Positions 9,188 through 17,479 of a stretch of DNA of 64,000 nucleotides are shown piece by piece. The number at the start of each line of letters is the position of its first letter. Positions within the stretch are counted from its first letter, which is position 1. The position numbers and the translations under genes were made by a program. Under the pieces are notes generated by a model. That model was not told the DNA's origin and made no database searches. It saw only the letters and a program-made list of their open reading frames with translations. Origin of the DNA: a bacterium (GTDB lineage Bacteria > Bdellovibrionota_B > Oligoflexia > Silvanigrellales > Silvanigrellaceae); assembly GCA_009918675.1 (NCBI GenBank), contig RGDM01000007.1:29919-93918 (forward strand). Direction: 5' to 3'.

Positions 9188-9667
9188 TCATTTTCGTGCG
9201 TTGACGTATTCTTCGCGAGTTGTCAGCTGACGCAGTCCAACAAACGTTGCCTTGACAACATTATGCGGGTTACGACTCCCTTGGATCTTGGCCATCAAGT
9301 TTGGAATACCCGCAAGCTCAGCAATTGCACGTACAGCGCTGCCGGCAACGATTCCAGTACCATCTGGAGCTGGACTCATAAGAAGCTTGCTCGCACCAAA
9401 CTTTGACTGAACCATGAACGGGATAGTCTGGTTCTCCAAGGGAATGCTCACTAGAGACTTTTTCGCTTGTGCCACTGCCTTACGAACAGCCTCTGGAACT
9501 TCACCAGCTTTACCTAGACCAAACCCAACCGTGCCTTCGCGGTCACCAACCACGACAAGCGCGGAAAAGCTCATGCGACGTCCACCTTTGACCGTCTTCG
9601 ACACGCGCGCAACACTGACTACGCGATCTTCAAATCGATCTTTCTTCTCTTCAGTTCTCACCTGCAT
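9188..9667 (-). CDS. rpsE: 30S ribosomal protein uS5
   Basis: Small-subunit protein at the mRNA entry tunnel, involved in decoding fidelity and helicase activity. The double-stranded RNA-binding-like N-terminal domain (RVSKTVKGGRRMSFSALVVV) is followed by the C-terminal domain GVPNLMAK-type block (here AGIPNLMAKIQGSRNPHNVVKAT). Length is 159 residues. It follows rplR in the spc operon. Confidence 0.97.
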   Translation of the reverse strand: MQVRTEEKKDRFEDRVVSVARVSKTVKGGRRMSFSALVVVGDREGTVGFGLGKAGEVPEAVRKAVAQAKKSLVSIPLENQTIPFMVQSKFGASKLLMSPAPDGTGIVAGSAVRAIAELAGIPNLMAKIQGSRNPHNVVKATFVGLRQLTTREEYVNARK

Positions 9668-9686
9668 GACTACTCCTTGACCTTCC

Positions 9687-10049
9687 TTAGAACTTCAAAC
9701 CAGATTCACGTGCAGAGTCCGCAAGAACCTGGACGCGACCGTGGTAGCTAAAACCATTACGATCAAAGACCACGTCTGTAAGACCGAGCTTCATGGCTCT
9801 CTCAGCAATCGTGGCACCAACTCTCTTCGCCATGTCTTTGCCGCGCAGTCCTGAAGTACGAAGGCTGGTTTCAAAAGAAGTCGCCGCTGCGAGGACTTTT
9901 TGAGCCTTGTCATCAATTAATTGAACCTGGATATGACGCGCACTTCTAAAGATGCACAGGCGGGGCTTACTGAGGTCAGTCATGCGACGACGCCAGAAGC
10001 GCATCTTGCGGAGCTCACGCACACGACGCCTGTTCACAACACGATACAT
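9687..10049 (-). CDS. rplR: 50S ribosomal protein uL18
   Basis: 5S rRNA-binding protein of the central protuberance. The block [18 protein letters not shown], the later ASFETSLRT region and the C-terminal [19 protein letters not shown] are diagnostic. It has a strongly basic N-terminus ([16 protein letters not shown]). Length is 120 residues. It lies between rplF and rpsE. Confidence 0.96.
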   Translation of the reverse strand: MYRVVNRRRVRELRKMRFWRRRMTDLSKPRLCIFRSARHIQVQLIDDKAQKVLAAATSFETSLRTSGLRGKDMAKRVGATIAERAMKLGLTDVVFDRNGFSYHGRVQVLADSARESGLKF

Positions 10050-10096
10050 AAAGTTCTCCTCGTCGCCTGCTCACATACAGGCCGACACATTTACGT

Positions 10097-10633
10097 TCAC
10101 TTCTTGCCGGATGATTTACCGACTTTCGTTTGAATAACTTCGCCAACATAGCGAATGCCTTTGCCGTGATACGGCTCTGGTTCACGCACACCGCGTACTT
10201 GAGCCGCAACGCGACCTACAAGCTCTTTATCAGCGCCAGCAACAACGACTTTACCTGTTTTATCGACGTCAAATGCAACGCCCACAGGTGGGGTCATATT
10301 GACTGGGTGAGAATAACCAACCGTAAGGTTCAAGTTTTTTCCACTCATAGCCGCACGATAACCGGTTCCCACAAGCTCGAGCTGACGTGAAAAACCAGTT
10401 GTCACTCCTTCAACCATGTTTGCCAACAAGGTTCTGTAGAGTCCCCAAAAATTTGCACCATCTTCAAGCGCGGGCTGCACAACAACTTCTGAACCTGTTT
10501 GGCTGAGTTTAATACGACCAAAAGTTTCACGTTTCAGGGCACCCTTCGGACCGTTTACTTCAAGAACAGGACCGTTCAATTTAACGGTCACTCCGTTCGG
10601 AATCTTAATGGGTTGTTTGCCGATTCTTGACAT
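10097..10633 (-). CDS. rplF: 50S ribosomal protein uL6
   Basis: Large-subunit protein near the factor-binding site and sarcin-ricin loop. It begins MSRIGKQPIKIPNGVTVKLN. The second domain carries GYRAAMSGKNLNLTVGYSHPV and the near-invariant PEPYHGKGIRYVGEVI. Length is 178 residues. It is the spc-operon gene between rpsH and rplR. Confidence 0.97.
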   Translation of the reverse strand: MSRIGKQPIKIPNGVTVKLNGPVLEVNGPKGALKRETFGRIKLSQTGSEVVVQPALEDGANFWGLYRTLLANMVEGVTTGFSRQLELVGTGYRAAMSGKNLNLTVGYSHPVNMTPPVGVAFDVDKTGKVVVAGADKELVGRVAAQVRGVREPEPYHGKGIRYVGEVIQTKVGKSSGKK

Positions 10634-10662
10634 AATTCACTCTCACTTCTTGAGGCAGCAGG

Positions 10663-11061
10663 TCACCAAACCTGAGCCAAAACTTCTCCGCCAACCTTCT
10701 CCGCACGTGCTGTGGAGTCGGTCATAACGCCCTTCGGTGTTGAGAGAATTGCAAGCCCGAGTCCTGCACGAACAGGTTTCAGCTTTGCAACGCTCGAGTA
10801 GACTCTACAGCCAGGCTTCGAAACACGAGCCAAGCCGCGAATCGCGGGAGAGCCATTCTCGTTGTACTTAACCGCAATCTTTATCTTGCCCTGGCCATTG
10901 TCTCGAATGAGACGGAAACCACGAATAAACCCTTCGGCTTCAAGAATCTTGGTCACGTCAACTTTCAACTTGCTCGCAGGAACAACCGCGTAGCGAAGTC
11001 CGGCACGACTTGCATTGCGCACCCGAGTCAACATGTCTGCAATAGGATCTGTTGTATTCAT
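10663..11061 (-). CDS. rpsH: 30S ribosomal protein uS8
   Basis: Primary 16S rRNA-binding protein that also represses the spc operon in several bacteria. It begins MNTTDPIADMLTRVRNASR. The C-terminal domain holds the conserved STPKGVMTDSTARAEKVGGE. Length is 132 residues. It lies between rpsN and rplF, in standard order. No S8-binding mimic could be placed with confidence upstream of rplE. Confidence 0.97.
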   Translation of the reverse strand: MNTTDPIADMLTRVRNASRAGLRYAVVPASKLKVDVTKILEAEGFIRGFRLIRDNGQGKIKIAVKYNENGSPAIRGLARVSKPGCRVYSSVAKLKPVRAGLGLAILSTPKGVMTDSTARAEKVGGEVLAQVW

Positions 11062-11075
11062 ATTTTTTTTTCACC

Positions 11076-11261
11076 TCACCAGCTGGCCTTGATCATGCCT
11101 GGAATCTGGCCATTCAAAGCCAATTTACGCAGACACAAACGGCAGATGCCGAAATCACGGTAATAAGCCCGAGGACGGCCACACTGATTACAGCGGTTGT
11201 GTGCGCGCGTCGAGAACTTAGGTTTCTTGTTCGCTTTATTGATCATTGCTAAGCGTGCCAT
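11076..11261 (-). CDS. rpsN: 30S ribosomal protein uS14, zinc-binding (type Z)
   Basis: Short, 61-residue form of S14 that stabilises the 30S head. It carries Cys24-x2-Cys27 and Cys40-x2-Cys43, the zinc knuckle of the type-Z subfamily. The motif [21 protein letters not shown], in residues 23-43, is characteristic. Many proteobacteria use a longer zinc-free S14, so this is a useful lineage marker together with the zinc forms of S4 and L36. Confidence 0.97.
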   Translation of the reverse strand: MARLAMINKANKKPKFSTRAHNRCNQCGRPRAYYRDFGICRLCLRKLALNGQIPGMIKASW

Positions 11262-11271
11262 TGTTCAAACC

Positions 11272-11910
11272 TCACTTGCGGAATGGCATGTCGAGAAGTG
11301 CTAGCAGCTCACGTGCAGCTTCATCGGTCTTCGCAGACGTAACGATTGTTATACTCAGGCCCCGTGATTTATCGACCTTGTCAGCTTCGATTTCAGGGAA
11401 AATAATTTGCTCACGGAGTCCCAGTGAGTAGTTCCCGCGACCATCAAAACTGTTCAGAGACACACCACGGAAGTCACGCACGCGAGGCAACGCAACATTC
11501 ACAAGGCGATCAAAAAATTCAAACATTCTCTCACGACGGAGAGTGACAGAAGCACCAATCGGCATACCTGCACGCAGCTTGAACGAAGCGATCGATTTCT
11601 TCGCGCGAGTGATCAGAGGTTTCTGACCCGTAATCATTTCTAGCTCAGCCGCAGCAGACTCAAGAGCCTTGATGTTCTGAGTTGCTTCACCCTGGCAAGT
11701 GTTTACAACAATCTTCACCAGCTTTGGCAATTCCATTGGATTCGTGTCCTTATGGCGCTTCTTCAGCTCCGGAAGGACAGTGTCATTAAACTTCGACTGG
11801 TAGCGAGGCTTCGCGCCCTTTACGTGCGCGCCACGTGCAACTGTTGCAGCAGCGTCGGCACCCTTTTTGCCTCCAGCTTTCTTCGCTGGTGCGTTCTTTT
11901 CGGTTGCCAT
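11272..11910 (-). CDS. rplE: 50S ribosomal protein uL5 with N-terminal extension
   Basis: 5S rRNA-binding protein of the central protuberance, which contacts P-site tRNA. The core from about residue 38 onwards is typical ([41 protein letters not shown]-like, [18 protein letters not shown]). An additional 33-residue Lys/Ala/Gly-rich tail precedes it. No other plausible start exists within that tail, and a GGAGG site lies upstream of this ATG, so the extension appears real. The gene directly follows rplN by two bases, where rplX is normally found. Confidence 0.96.
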   Translation of the reverse strand: MATEKNAPAKKAGGKKGADAAATVARGAHVKGAKPRYQSKFNDTVLPELKKRHKDTNPMELPKLVKIVVNTCQGEATQNIKALESAAAELEMITGQKPLITRAKKSIASFKLRAGMPIGASVTLRRERMFEFFDRLVNVALPRVRDFRGVSLNSFDGRGNYSLGLREQIIFPEIEADKVDKSRGLSITIVTSAKTDEAARELLALLDMPFRK

Positions 11911-11912
11911 AA

Positions 11913-12290
11913 TTACAAGACCTCCGGAGCGAGACTGATGATTTTGCCGCAGTTACGAGCACGCAATTCGCGAGCTACTGGTCCGAAAATACGTGTACCA
12001 ATCGGTTCACGTTCATTCTTCACAATCTTCACAAGCACAGCTGCATTCTCATCAAAACGGATGCTCGAACCGTCTACGCGAGAGACTTCCTTCTTGCATC
12101 TGACTACGATGGCCTTGTGAACTTCACCTTTCTTCACACGGCCTCCCGGCACAGCATCTCTGACCGAAACGACGATAAGGTCACCAACGCGCGCGTAACG
12201 GCGGAAGGAACCGCCCATAACGCGAATAACGTTGAGTGATCGCGCTCCGCTGTTATCAGCTGCTACCAGGATGGATTCCGGTTGAATCAC
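11913..12290 (-). CDS. rplN: 50S ribosomal protein uL14
   Basis: Large-subunit protein that forms an intersubunit bridge. It begins [20 protein letters not shown]. It contains [29 protein letters not shown] in residues 42-70 and the C-terminal [13 protein letters not shown]. Length is 125 residues. The rplE ribosome site is embedded in its last codons, and only two bases separate the two genes. In nearly all bacteria rplX lies at this junction, but there is no room for it here. Confidence 0.97.
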   Translation of the reverse strand: MIQPESILVAADNSGARSLNVIRVMGGSFRRYARVGDLIVVSVRDAVPGGRVKKGEVHKAIVVRCKKEVSRVDGSSIRFDENAAVLVKIVKNEREPIGTRIFGPVARELRARNCGKIISLAPEVL

Positions 12291-12315
12291 GATACACCTC
12301 TTAAATTCTCAACTA

Positions 12316-12570
12316 TTAGATTACGGAAACTACTTTCCAGCTTTTTGTCTTCGAAATCCGACGGCAGGGAAGAATCATCACTTCCTTACCGACAGAGACC
12401 TTCGCTTCAGCAGCATCAACATGAAGCGAAATCTCGCGCTGCAGGCGCTTACCATAGCGAGGAGCAACCACAACACGTGGCACCTCAACTTTGGCAGTTT
12501 TGCCATCCTTAGAGAGACCAACAACACGAGCTCTCACAGGGTTTTTCGTTACTTTAGCAGTCGTTGTCAC
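12316..12570 (-). CDS. rpsQ: 30S ribosomal protein uS17
   Basis: OB-fold protein binding the 5' domain of 16S rRNA. The features are the ARVVGLSKDGKTAKVEV strand pair, the KRLQREISLHVDAAEAKVSVGKEV block and the terminal CRRISKTKSWKVVSVI. The RPLSKTK-type motif of the family is present as RRISKTK. Length is 84 residues. It lies between rpmC and rplN. Confidence 0.95.
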   Translation of the reverse strand: MTTTAKVTKNPVRARVVGLSKDGKTAKVEVPRVVVAPRYGKRLQREISLHVDAAEAKVSVGKEVMILPCRRISKTKSWKVVSVI

Positions 12571-12580
12571 GGCCTATTCC

Positions 12581-12778
12581 TCACTTCTTTTTTGCAGTGG
12601 TATTGGCAGCACGGCCCAGTGCGCGAATCTCACGGCGCAACTGAACAGGACCTTTGCCAGACTGAATAACGCTTGGGTCGAGCGAAACGCGGAACTTCAC
12701 GAGTTCCTTTGCTAATTCCACTTTGCGTGCAGCGGCAGCCGCTGGAGCCAACGTTTCTTTATTCTTCTTCGAGCTCAT
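12581..12778 (-). CDS. rpmC: 50S ribosomal protein uL29
   Basis: Two-helix protein at the polypeptide exit that helps recruit trigger factor and SRP. It has 65 residues, with AKELVKFRVSLDP-like helix 1 and the family-typical VQLRREIRALGRAANT helix 2. An Ala-rich segment lies near residues 11-18. Its start overlaps the rplP stop by one base, which suggests coupled translation. Confidence 0.92.
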   Translation of the reverse strand: MSSKKNKETLAPAAAAARKVELAKELVKFRVSLDPSVIQSGKGPVQLRREIRALGRAANTTAKKK

Positions 12779-13203
12779 TAAACCTCCCAGACCTTAGCAG
12801 CACGCGAAACAACGCGTGTCTTGAACGGGAGCTTCGCAGCAGCAAGCGCAAAAGCTTCTTGCGCGAGATTTTCAGGAATTCCCTGAATTTCAAACACAAC
12901 GCGACCCGCACGAATCGGAGCAACCCAGTGATCCAAACCGCCCTTACCGGAACCCATACGCGTTTCAGCTGGCTTCTTGGTAATCGGCTTGTCGGGAAAC
13001 ACCCGAATCCACACCTTACCACCACGCTTAATGTGACGAGTCAAGGCAATTCGGCTTGCTTCAATTTGGCGAGAACTCAGTTTTCCTGGCTCTACTGCTT
13101 GCAGCGCGAAATCGCCGAAGTCCACGGTATTACAGCGAGTTTCTACACCCTTAATGCGTCCCTTGTGGGACTTACGAAATTTAACTTTCTTTGGAGCTAA
13201 CAT
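12778..13203 (-). CDS. rplP: 50S ribosomal protein uL16
   Basis: Protein near the A-site tRNA elbow, needed for late 50S maturation. It begins [19 protein letters not shown]. It also contains [38 protein letters not shown] and [19 protein letters not shown]. Length is 141 residues. It is followed by rpmC with a one-base overlap and preceded by rpsC. Confidence 0.97.
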   Translation of the reverse strand: MLAPKKVKFRKSHKGRIKGVETRCNTVDFGDFALQAVEPGKLSSRQIEASRIALTRHIKRGGKVWIRVFPDKPITKKPAETRMGSGKGGLDHWVAPIRAGRVVFEIQGIPENLAQEAFALAAAKLPFKTRVVSRAAKVWEV

Positions 13204-13209
13204 TGTCCA

Positions 13210-13902
13210 TCACTCCTCATTCGAGCGAGGCGTACGGCTTTCCTTGCCTGGAACAGCCTTGCCAAAGATTTCATTCTTGAAAATCCACACCTTTACGCCA
13301 ATAACGCCGTATGTGGTGTGAGCTTCTGCAGTAGCGTAATCAATGTCCGCACGAAGAGTGTGGAGAGGGACGCGTCCTTCCATGTACCATTCAGTACGTG
13401 CCATTTCTGCACCGTTAAGACGGCCTGATACGCGCACTTTGATACCCTTCGCGCCAGCCTTCATCGCAGACTGCATTACTTTTCGCATAGCACGACGGAA
13501 AGAAATACGTTTCTCAAGCTGCTGCGCTACGTTCAGAGCACTCCATTGAGCATTAGTATCGGCGTTCTTCACTTCGAAGATGTCCACCTTAACAGCTCGC
13601 TCAGGCTGCTTGAGCAAGCCTTTGATCTCGTCTCTCAGGGTTTCGATTCCCTTACCTTGCTTACCAATAATACGCCCTGGCTTAGCCGTGTAGATTTTAA
13701 CGAGCAGCTGTTTCGCAGCCCGCTCAATCTCAATCTTCGAAACACCTGCAACGTCGACCGAACCGTACTTCTTCGAAACGAATTTCCGGACGTTCAAATC
13801 TTCATTCAAGTATCGCGCGAAATCGCGCTGACTATACCAACGAGAATCCCAAGTTTTGTTGATTCCCAAACGCAAACCAATTGGATTTACTTTTTGTCCC
13901 AC
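13210..13902 (-). CDS. rpsC: 30S ribosomal protein uS3
   Basis: Small-subunit head protein at the mRNA entry channel. It begins [20 protein letters not shown]. It has the KH type II motif ([20 protein letters not shown]) and the C-terminal domain [20 protein letters not shown] followed by [16 protein letters not shown]. Length is 230 residues. It is in S10-operon order, between rplV and rplP. Confidence 0.97.
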   Translation of the reverse strand: MGQKVNPIGLRLGINKTWDSRWYSQRDFARYLNEDLNVRKFVSKKYGSVDVAGVSKIEIERAAKQLLVKIYTAKPGRIIGKQGKGIETLRDEIKGLLKQPERAVKVDIFEVKNADTNAQWSALNVAQQLEKRISFRRAMRKVMQSAMKAGAKGIKVRVSGRLNGAEMARTEWYMEGRVPLHTLRADIDYATAEAHTTYGVIGVKVWIFKNEIFGKAVPGKESRTPRSNEE

Positions 13903-13915
13903 TGCAAATCCCCTC

Positions 13916-14239
13916 TCAACCTAGTGCCAAGCGAACTGTTAGGTGCGAAGTCTTCTTGGTCACCGGCGAGGCACGACCTTGTGCACGAGGCATAAAAGTC
14001 GTCCGACGAGGACCTTCGTTCACAACCAAATCAGCCACAACCGCGTTGGCAGCCAATTCCTTAGGAAGTTGCGCCATAGCAGACTTAATCAATTTAATTG
14101 TCGCCACTGAACCAGCGCGACGTTCCGCGCTGAGAAGTGCCACAGCAGCGGCAGCTGTCTTGCCTTTAACCAAAGGACGCAGCAGTCGCGCTTTGCGGGG
14201 CGTGCACTTTGCAGCATAATGCGTAGCTTTCGCGTTCAT
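13916..14239 (-). CDS. rplV: 50S ribosomal protein uL22
   Basis: Lines the nascent-chain exit tunnel. The family core is clear: [21 protein letters not shown], the [10 protein letters not shown] helix, and the C-terminal beta hairpin ending [20 protein letters not shown]. The open frame extends to a GTG at 14254 that overlaps rpsS. However, GAGGGG lies seven bases before the ATG at 14239 ([11 protein letters not shown]), and that start gives a typical 107 residues. Confidence 0.95.
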   Translation of the reverse strand: MNAKATHYAAKCTPRKARLLRPLVKGKTAAAAVALLSAERRAGSVATIKLIKSAMAQLPKELAANAVVADLVVNEGPRRTTFMPRAQGRASPVTKKTSHLTVRLALG

Positions 14240-14250
14240 ATCACTACCCC

Positions 14251-14526
14251 TCACTTCTTCTTAGCTGCCTTCTTATCAGCCCCATGGCCGAAGAAGGTCC
14301 GTGTTGGAGCAAACTCACCGAGTTTGTGGCCAACCATGTTTTCATTCACATAAACAGGCACAAACTTCTTGCCGTTGTGAACGGCAAAAGTAAGTCCAAC
14401 AAAATCAGGAACGATAGTAGAGCGGCGGCTCCAGGTCTTAATGACCTTTCCTGCGCCCTTATTCTTCTCAGCCGCCTTCAGCAGGTAGCCATCGATGAAT
14501 GGTCCCTTTTTTAACGAACGTGGCAT
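14251..14526 (-). CDS. rpsS: 30S ribosomal protein uS19
   Basis: Head protein that forms a complex with S13 and bridges to the 50S subunit. It begins [20 protein letters not shown]. It contains [40 protein letters not shown] and [12 protein letters not shown]. Length is 91 residues. It lies between rplB and rplV. Confidence 0.97.
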   Translation of the reverse strand: MPRSLKKGPFIDGYLLKAAEKNKGAGKVIKTWSRRSTIVPDFVGLTFAVHNGKKFVPVYVNENMVGHKLGEFAPTRTFFGHGADKKAAKKK

Positions 14527-14543
14527 AACTCAAACCTCTCTTT

Positions 14544-15374
14544 TTACTTCTTGCGGCGACTGATGATGAATTTATCGCTTGGACGCGCTGTACGGCGGGT
14601 CTTATAACCCTTCGCCAAAACGCCCCAAGGTGAACATGGGTGACGACCGCCTGATGTACGACCTTCACCACCACCCATTGGGTGATCGATTGGGTTCATC
14701 GCAACACCACGAACAGAAGGACGAACACCCTTCCAACGTGCGCGGCCAGCTTTGCCAAGCGAAACATTCATGTGGTCAGCGTTCGAAACAGTGCCCACGG
14801 TCGCATAGCAGCTTTCCGGAATCATGCGAAGTTCGCCTGAAGGCATACGAACCTGTGCGTATCCTTCAATACGACCAACAAGAGTTGCAGAACCACCAGC
14901 ACTACGGACGAGCTTAGCACCAGCACCCGGCTTGAGTTCGATGCTGTGAATTGCAGTACCTGCAGGAATCTTGCGCATCGGCAAGCTGTTTCCTGGCTTG
15001 ATGTCTGCTTCTTCAGAATTCATGATTTTTGTTCCAACGGTGACACCGTTGGTCGCGAGATGATAACGACGATCACCGTCTTTGTACTGAACGAGCGAAA
15101 TAAACGCCGTACGATTCGGATCGTACTCAACGCTCGTGACAACACCTTCGATATTTCGACGGGTGCGCTTCCAATCAATAACTCGATATTTGCGCTTGTT
15201 TCCGCCGCCCTGGTGACGCACAACGATACGCCCGTTGTTATTACGTCCTGCCTTCTTTGGCAGTGCCTCCAACAAACCCTTATAGGGCTCGTTCGTTGTC
15301 AATACATCGCGGTATTTGATGTAGCTTTGGAACCGCGTGGTGGCCGTGTAAGGCCGCATCTGACGAATTGCCAT
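14544..15374 (-). CDS. rplB: 50S ribosomal protein uL2
   Basis: Among the most conserved ribosomal proteins; it is needed for subunit association and the peptidyl-transferase region. It has RNNNGRIVVRHQGGGNKRKYR near residue 44, the KPGAGAKLVRSAGG block and the C-terminal MNPIDHPMGGGEGRTSGGRH loop carrying the functionally important His. Length is 276 residues. It follows rplW by 50 bases. Confidence 0.98.
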   Translation of the reverse strand: MAIRQMRPYTATTRFQSYIKYRDVLTTNEPYKGLLEALPKKAGRNNNGRIVVRHQGGGNKRKYRVIDWKRTRRNIEGVVTSVEYDPNRTAFISLVQYKDGDRRYHLATNGVTVGTKIMNSEEADIKPGNSLPMRKIPAGTAIHSIELKPGAGAKLVRSAGGSATLVGRIEGYAQVRMPSGELRMIPESCYATVGTVSNADHMNVSLGKAGRARWKGVRPSVRGVAMNPIDHPMGGGEGRTSGGRHPCSPWGVLAKGYKTRRTARPSDKFIISRRKK

Positions 15375-15424
15375 AAACCTCTCCTAAAGGCGCGATAGCG
15401 AGGTCTTTATCCGCGCCTTAATTA

Positions 15425-15748
15425 TTACTTCCCTTGCTCAGATTCAGCGACCAAACTCGCGACTGGCAAAGTCTGACCTTCCTTCAACCGAACATATGCC
15501 TTCTTATAATTTGGAGCTTTGACGGTCACAGGACCAGCTGTTTTGCTGCGAGATTTGCGCGAAGTACGCCCACGAACAATCGCAGTATTTACTTCAACAA
15601 CGTCCACGCCGAAAACAAATTTAACAGCCTTGCTTACGTCTGCCTTCGTTGCTTTTTTTGCAACCTTGAGGGCGAAGACATTTTGCGCTGTCAAAGTCAC
15701 AGCCTTTTCACTCAAAACGGAACCGAGAATCACGAGTTCAGAACGCAT
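15425..15748 (-). CDS. rplW: 50S ribosomal protein uL23
   Basis: Exit-tunnel protein that docks trigger factor and SRP. Family features are VLSEKAVTLTAQNVFALKVAKKATKADVSKAVKFVFGV spread over residues 11-48 and the flexible loop rich in Arg/Ser/Lys, followed by KKAYVRLKEGQTL. Length is 107 residues, slightly longer than the roughly 100 of E. coli. It lies between rplD and rplB. Confidence 0.95.
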   Translation of the reverse strand: MRSELVILGSVLSEKAVTLTAQNVFALKVAKKATKADVSKAVKFVFGVDVVEVNTAIVRGRTSRKSRSKTAGPVTVKAPNYKKAYVRLKEGQTLPVASLVAESEQGK

Positions 15749-15759
15749 CTCTCACCCCT

Positions 15760-16356
15760 TTACTTTGCGAGACGGCGAGAGAGGATTTCCATTGCCTCTC
15801 CGGTCGCAACAAGTTTTCGACTCTCAACGATATCGAGAGCAGTCACTTGCTCAGGTTTCACGAGGACAACGCCACGAATATTACGAATTGCTCGCAGGGT
15901 TGTTTCCGACGGATTGGAAAGGCAAACGAGCACCTTGCCGAAGCTTTCGTCGATCGGTTTAAAAAACTTATAAGCGTCCTTGGTCTTACCCGATGGAATA
16001 TCGAGCGCACCTGTGAACACTTTCCCTGCCTTAACGCGGTGCGCCAAAGCGATTTGAAGTGCAACATTTGCCATCTTGGACGGGATAGATTCACGATAAT
16101 CACGAGCCTTCGGACCGTGCGCAACACCACCACCAACGTGGAGTGGAGAAACAAACGAGCCGCGACGAGCGCTACCGGTTTTTTTCTGCTTGAATGGTTT
16201 CTTACCTGTTGAAGCCACCATAGCGCGAGTTTTTACACCCACGGTGCCCTGGCGCCGATTAGCACGGTATGCTTTCACTACCTGCCACAAGGTGCCTTCA
16301 TTTTTTTCTGCACCTTCCGCCAACCAATTTGGTAATGTTTTTAATTGTGACAACAT
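15760..16356 (-). CDS. rplD: 50S ribosomal protein uL4
   Basis: Tunnel-constriction protein, also an autogenous regulator of the S10 operon in gammaproteobacteria. The central loop KPFKQKKTGSARRGSF is typical. A GTG at 16371 would add five codons. I prefer the ATG at 16356 because GAGG lies nine bases before it. That gives 198 residues. The end matches the family: LVCLSNPS-like strand, then the RNIRGVVLVKPEQVTALDIV block. Confidence 0.95.
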   Translation of the reverse strand: MLSQLKTLPNWLAEGAEKNEGTLWQVVKAYRANRRQGTVGVKTRAMVASTGKKPFKQKKTGSARRGSFVSPLHVGGGVAHGPKARDYRESIPSKMANVALQIALAHRVKAGKVFTGALDIPSGKTKDAYKFFKPIDESFGKVLVCLSNPSETTLRAIRNIRGVVLVKPEQVTALDIVESRKLVATGEAMEILSRRLAK

Positions 16357-16379
16357 CTCTGTGATCCTCACTCGCCGAA

Positions 16380-16931
16380 TTAAATGAATACTAGGCCGCC
16401 GCGAGGTCCAGGAACGCCACCGACTACAGCGAGGATTGACTCATCGCTGGACCAGTACGCTACTTCAACCTTACGCAGGGTGACTTGTGAATCGCCATGA
16501 TGACCTGGCAAGCGCTTGCCCTTTGGCGTGCGACCTGGCTCGGTACGCATACCAACAGAACCTGGAGCACGATGGAAACGGCTACCATGACTTGCTGGAC
16601 CGCCAGCGAAGCCGTGACGAGTCACTGCATCCTGGAATCCTTTACCCTTTGAGATACCCGTCAACTTGACGAGCTGTCCTGTGGCGAGATTTGGTGAGGT
16701 AACTGTGGAGCCGACAGGAAATTCTGCGGCGTTTTCGACGATCCATCCACGAGTGGTCTGCTTTTTTGCACCGGTATCGTACTCAACGACAACCAGAGTG
16801 CGCCCATCTTGGAGACTCTCGTGGCGTACCACCTTAGCAGGCTGGAGACGAAGGACTGTAACACCTTGCGCTTCTCCTGCTTCGGTAAATGCACTGGTCA
16901 TACCGACCTTGATGAATGCATTACGAATCAT
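16380..16931 (-). CDS. rplC: 50S ribosomal protein uL3 (short form)
   Basis: Core protein near the peptidyl-transferase centre. The frame is open further upstream, but the family starts at the ATG at 16931 (MIRNAFIKVGMTSAFTEAG), which has a GAGGGAAG ribosome site six bases away. This gives 183 residues, somewhat shorter than the usual roughly 205. The segment KGFQDAVTRHGFAGGPASHG and the Gln/Gly loop of the extended arm are present. Confidence 0.95.
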   Translation of the reverse strand: MIRNAFIKVGMTSAFTEAGEAQGVTVLRLQPAKVVRHESLQDGRTLVVVEYDTGAKKQTTRGWIVENAAEFPVGSTVTSPNLATGQLVKLTGISKGKGFQDAVTRHGFAGGPASHGSRFHRAPGSVGMRTEPGRTPKGKRLPGHHGDSQVTLRKVEVAYWSSDESILAVVGGVPGPRGGLVFI

Positions 16932-17013
16932 ATGACTTCCCTCGGACTGGATGCGAGTCATTCGCAGCGCCAGTTTGTAAAAGAGCACATCGCTTTAACG
17001 CGATGGGCTCGCG

Positions 17014-17325
17014 TTAGTAGAGATTAATCTCAACGTCAACACCAGCTGCTAGATCGAGCTTCATAAGCGCATCGACTGTTTGCTGCTTTGGCTCGAGAAG
17101 ATCGATTAGACGACGATGCGTTCTGATTTCGAACTGCTCACGAGATTTCTTGTCCACATGAGGCGAGCGCAAGACTGTGTAACGGTTGATAAGAGTTGGC
17201 ATTGGAACTGGACCTGCAATACGCGCTCCGGTGCCTTTTGCCTTGTTGATAATTTGAGCAACGCTCTGATCTACAAGCGCTACATCATATCCCTTAAGAC
17301 GAATTCGAATTTTTTGGCTTTCCAT
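17014..17325 (-). CDS. rpsJ: 30S ribosomal protein uS10
   Basis: Small-subunit head protein that also forms the NusB-S10 antitermination partner. It has [19 protein letters not shown] at the N-terminus, [26 protein letters not shown] in the middle and [13 protein letters not shown] at the end. Length is 103 residues. It opens the S10-spc-alpha cluster, directly behind a strong promoter at 17353-17381, and a GGAG ribosome site lies before its ATG. Confidence 0.97.
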   Translation of the reverse strand: MESQKIRIRLKGYDVALVDQSVAQIINKAKGTGARIAGPVPMPTLINRYTVLRSPHVDKKSREQFEIRTHRRLIDLLEPKQQTVDALMKLDLAAGVDVEINLY

Positions 17326-17352
17326 CTAGACATCTCCAAGTATGGGCCTCGA

Positions 17353-17381
17353 GCCATATCCAACGGCCAAGGGGTTGTCAA
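17353..17381 (-). promoter_or_regulatory. Sigma70-type promoter of the S10-spc-alpha cluster
   Basis: On the minus strand, a perfect TTGACA (17376-17381) is followed after exactly 17 bases by TATGGC (17353-17358). The -10 box ends about 27 bases before the rpsJ start, so the 5' leader is very short, leaving little room for a long S10-type leader structure. It lies directly downstream of the rpoC terminator, marking the cluster as a separate transcription unit. Confidence 0.75.
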
Positions 17382-17418
17382 GTAAACCTTAAGAAATAGA
17401 TGAGACGCAGATTTATTG

Positions 17419-17452
17419 AAAAAAAAAGGCTCCGAGCAAAACGCCCAGAGCC
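17419..17452 (-). terminator. Intrinsic terminator after rpoC
   Basis: Minus-strand hairpin with a 10-base stem, GGCTCTGGGC paired with GCTCGGAGCC including two G-U pairs, and a five-base loop. It is followed by nine T residues. It ends the rplK-rpoC transcription unit 28 bases beyond the rpoC stop codon. Confidence 0.9.
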
Positions 17453-17479
17453 CTCATAAAACCACAAAAGTTCGGCAAC

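Noticed and set aside
12291..12315. rplX hidden in a neighbouring spacer
   Set aside because: The spacers around rpsQ, rplN and rplE are 2-25 bases; none can hold a roughly 100-codon gene, and no KOW motif appears in any frame.
15434..15973. Plus-strand frame of 179 codons over rplW and rplD
   Set aside because: It spans two conserved ribosomal genes on the opposite strand and has no recognisable content.
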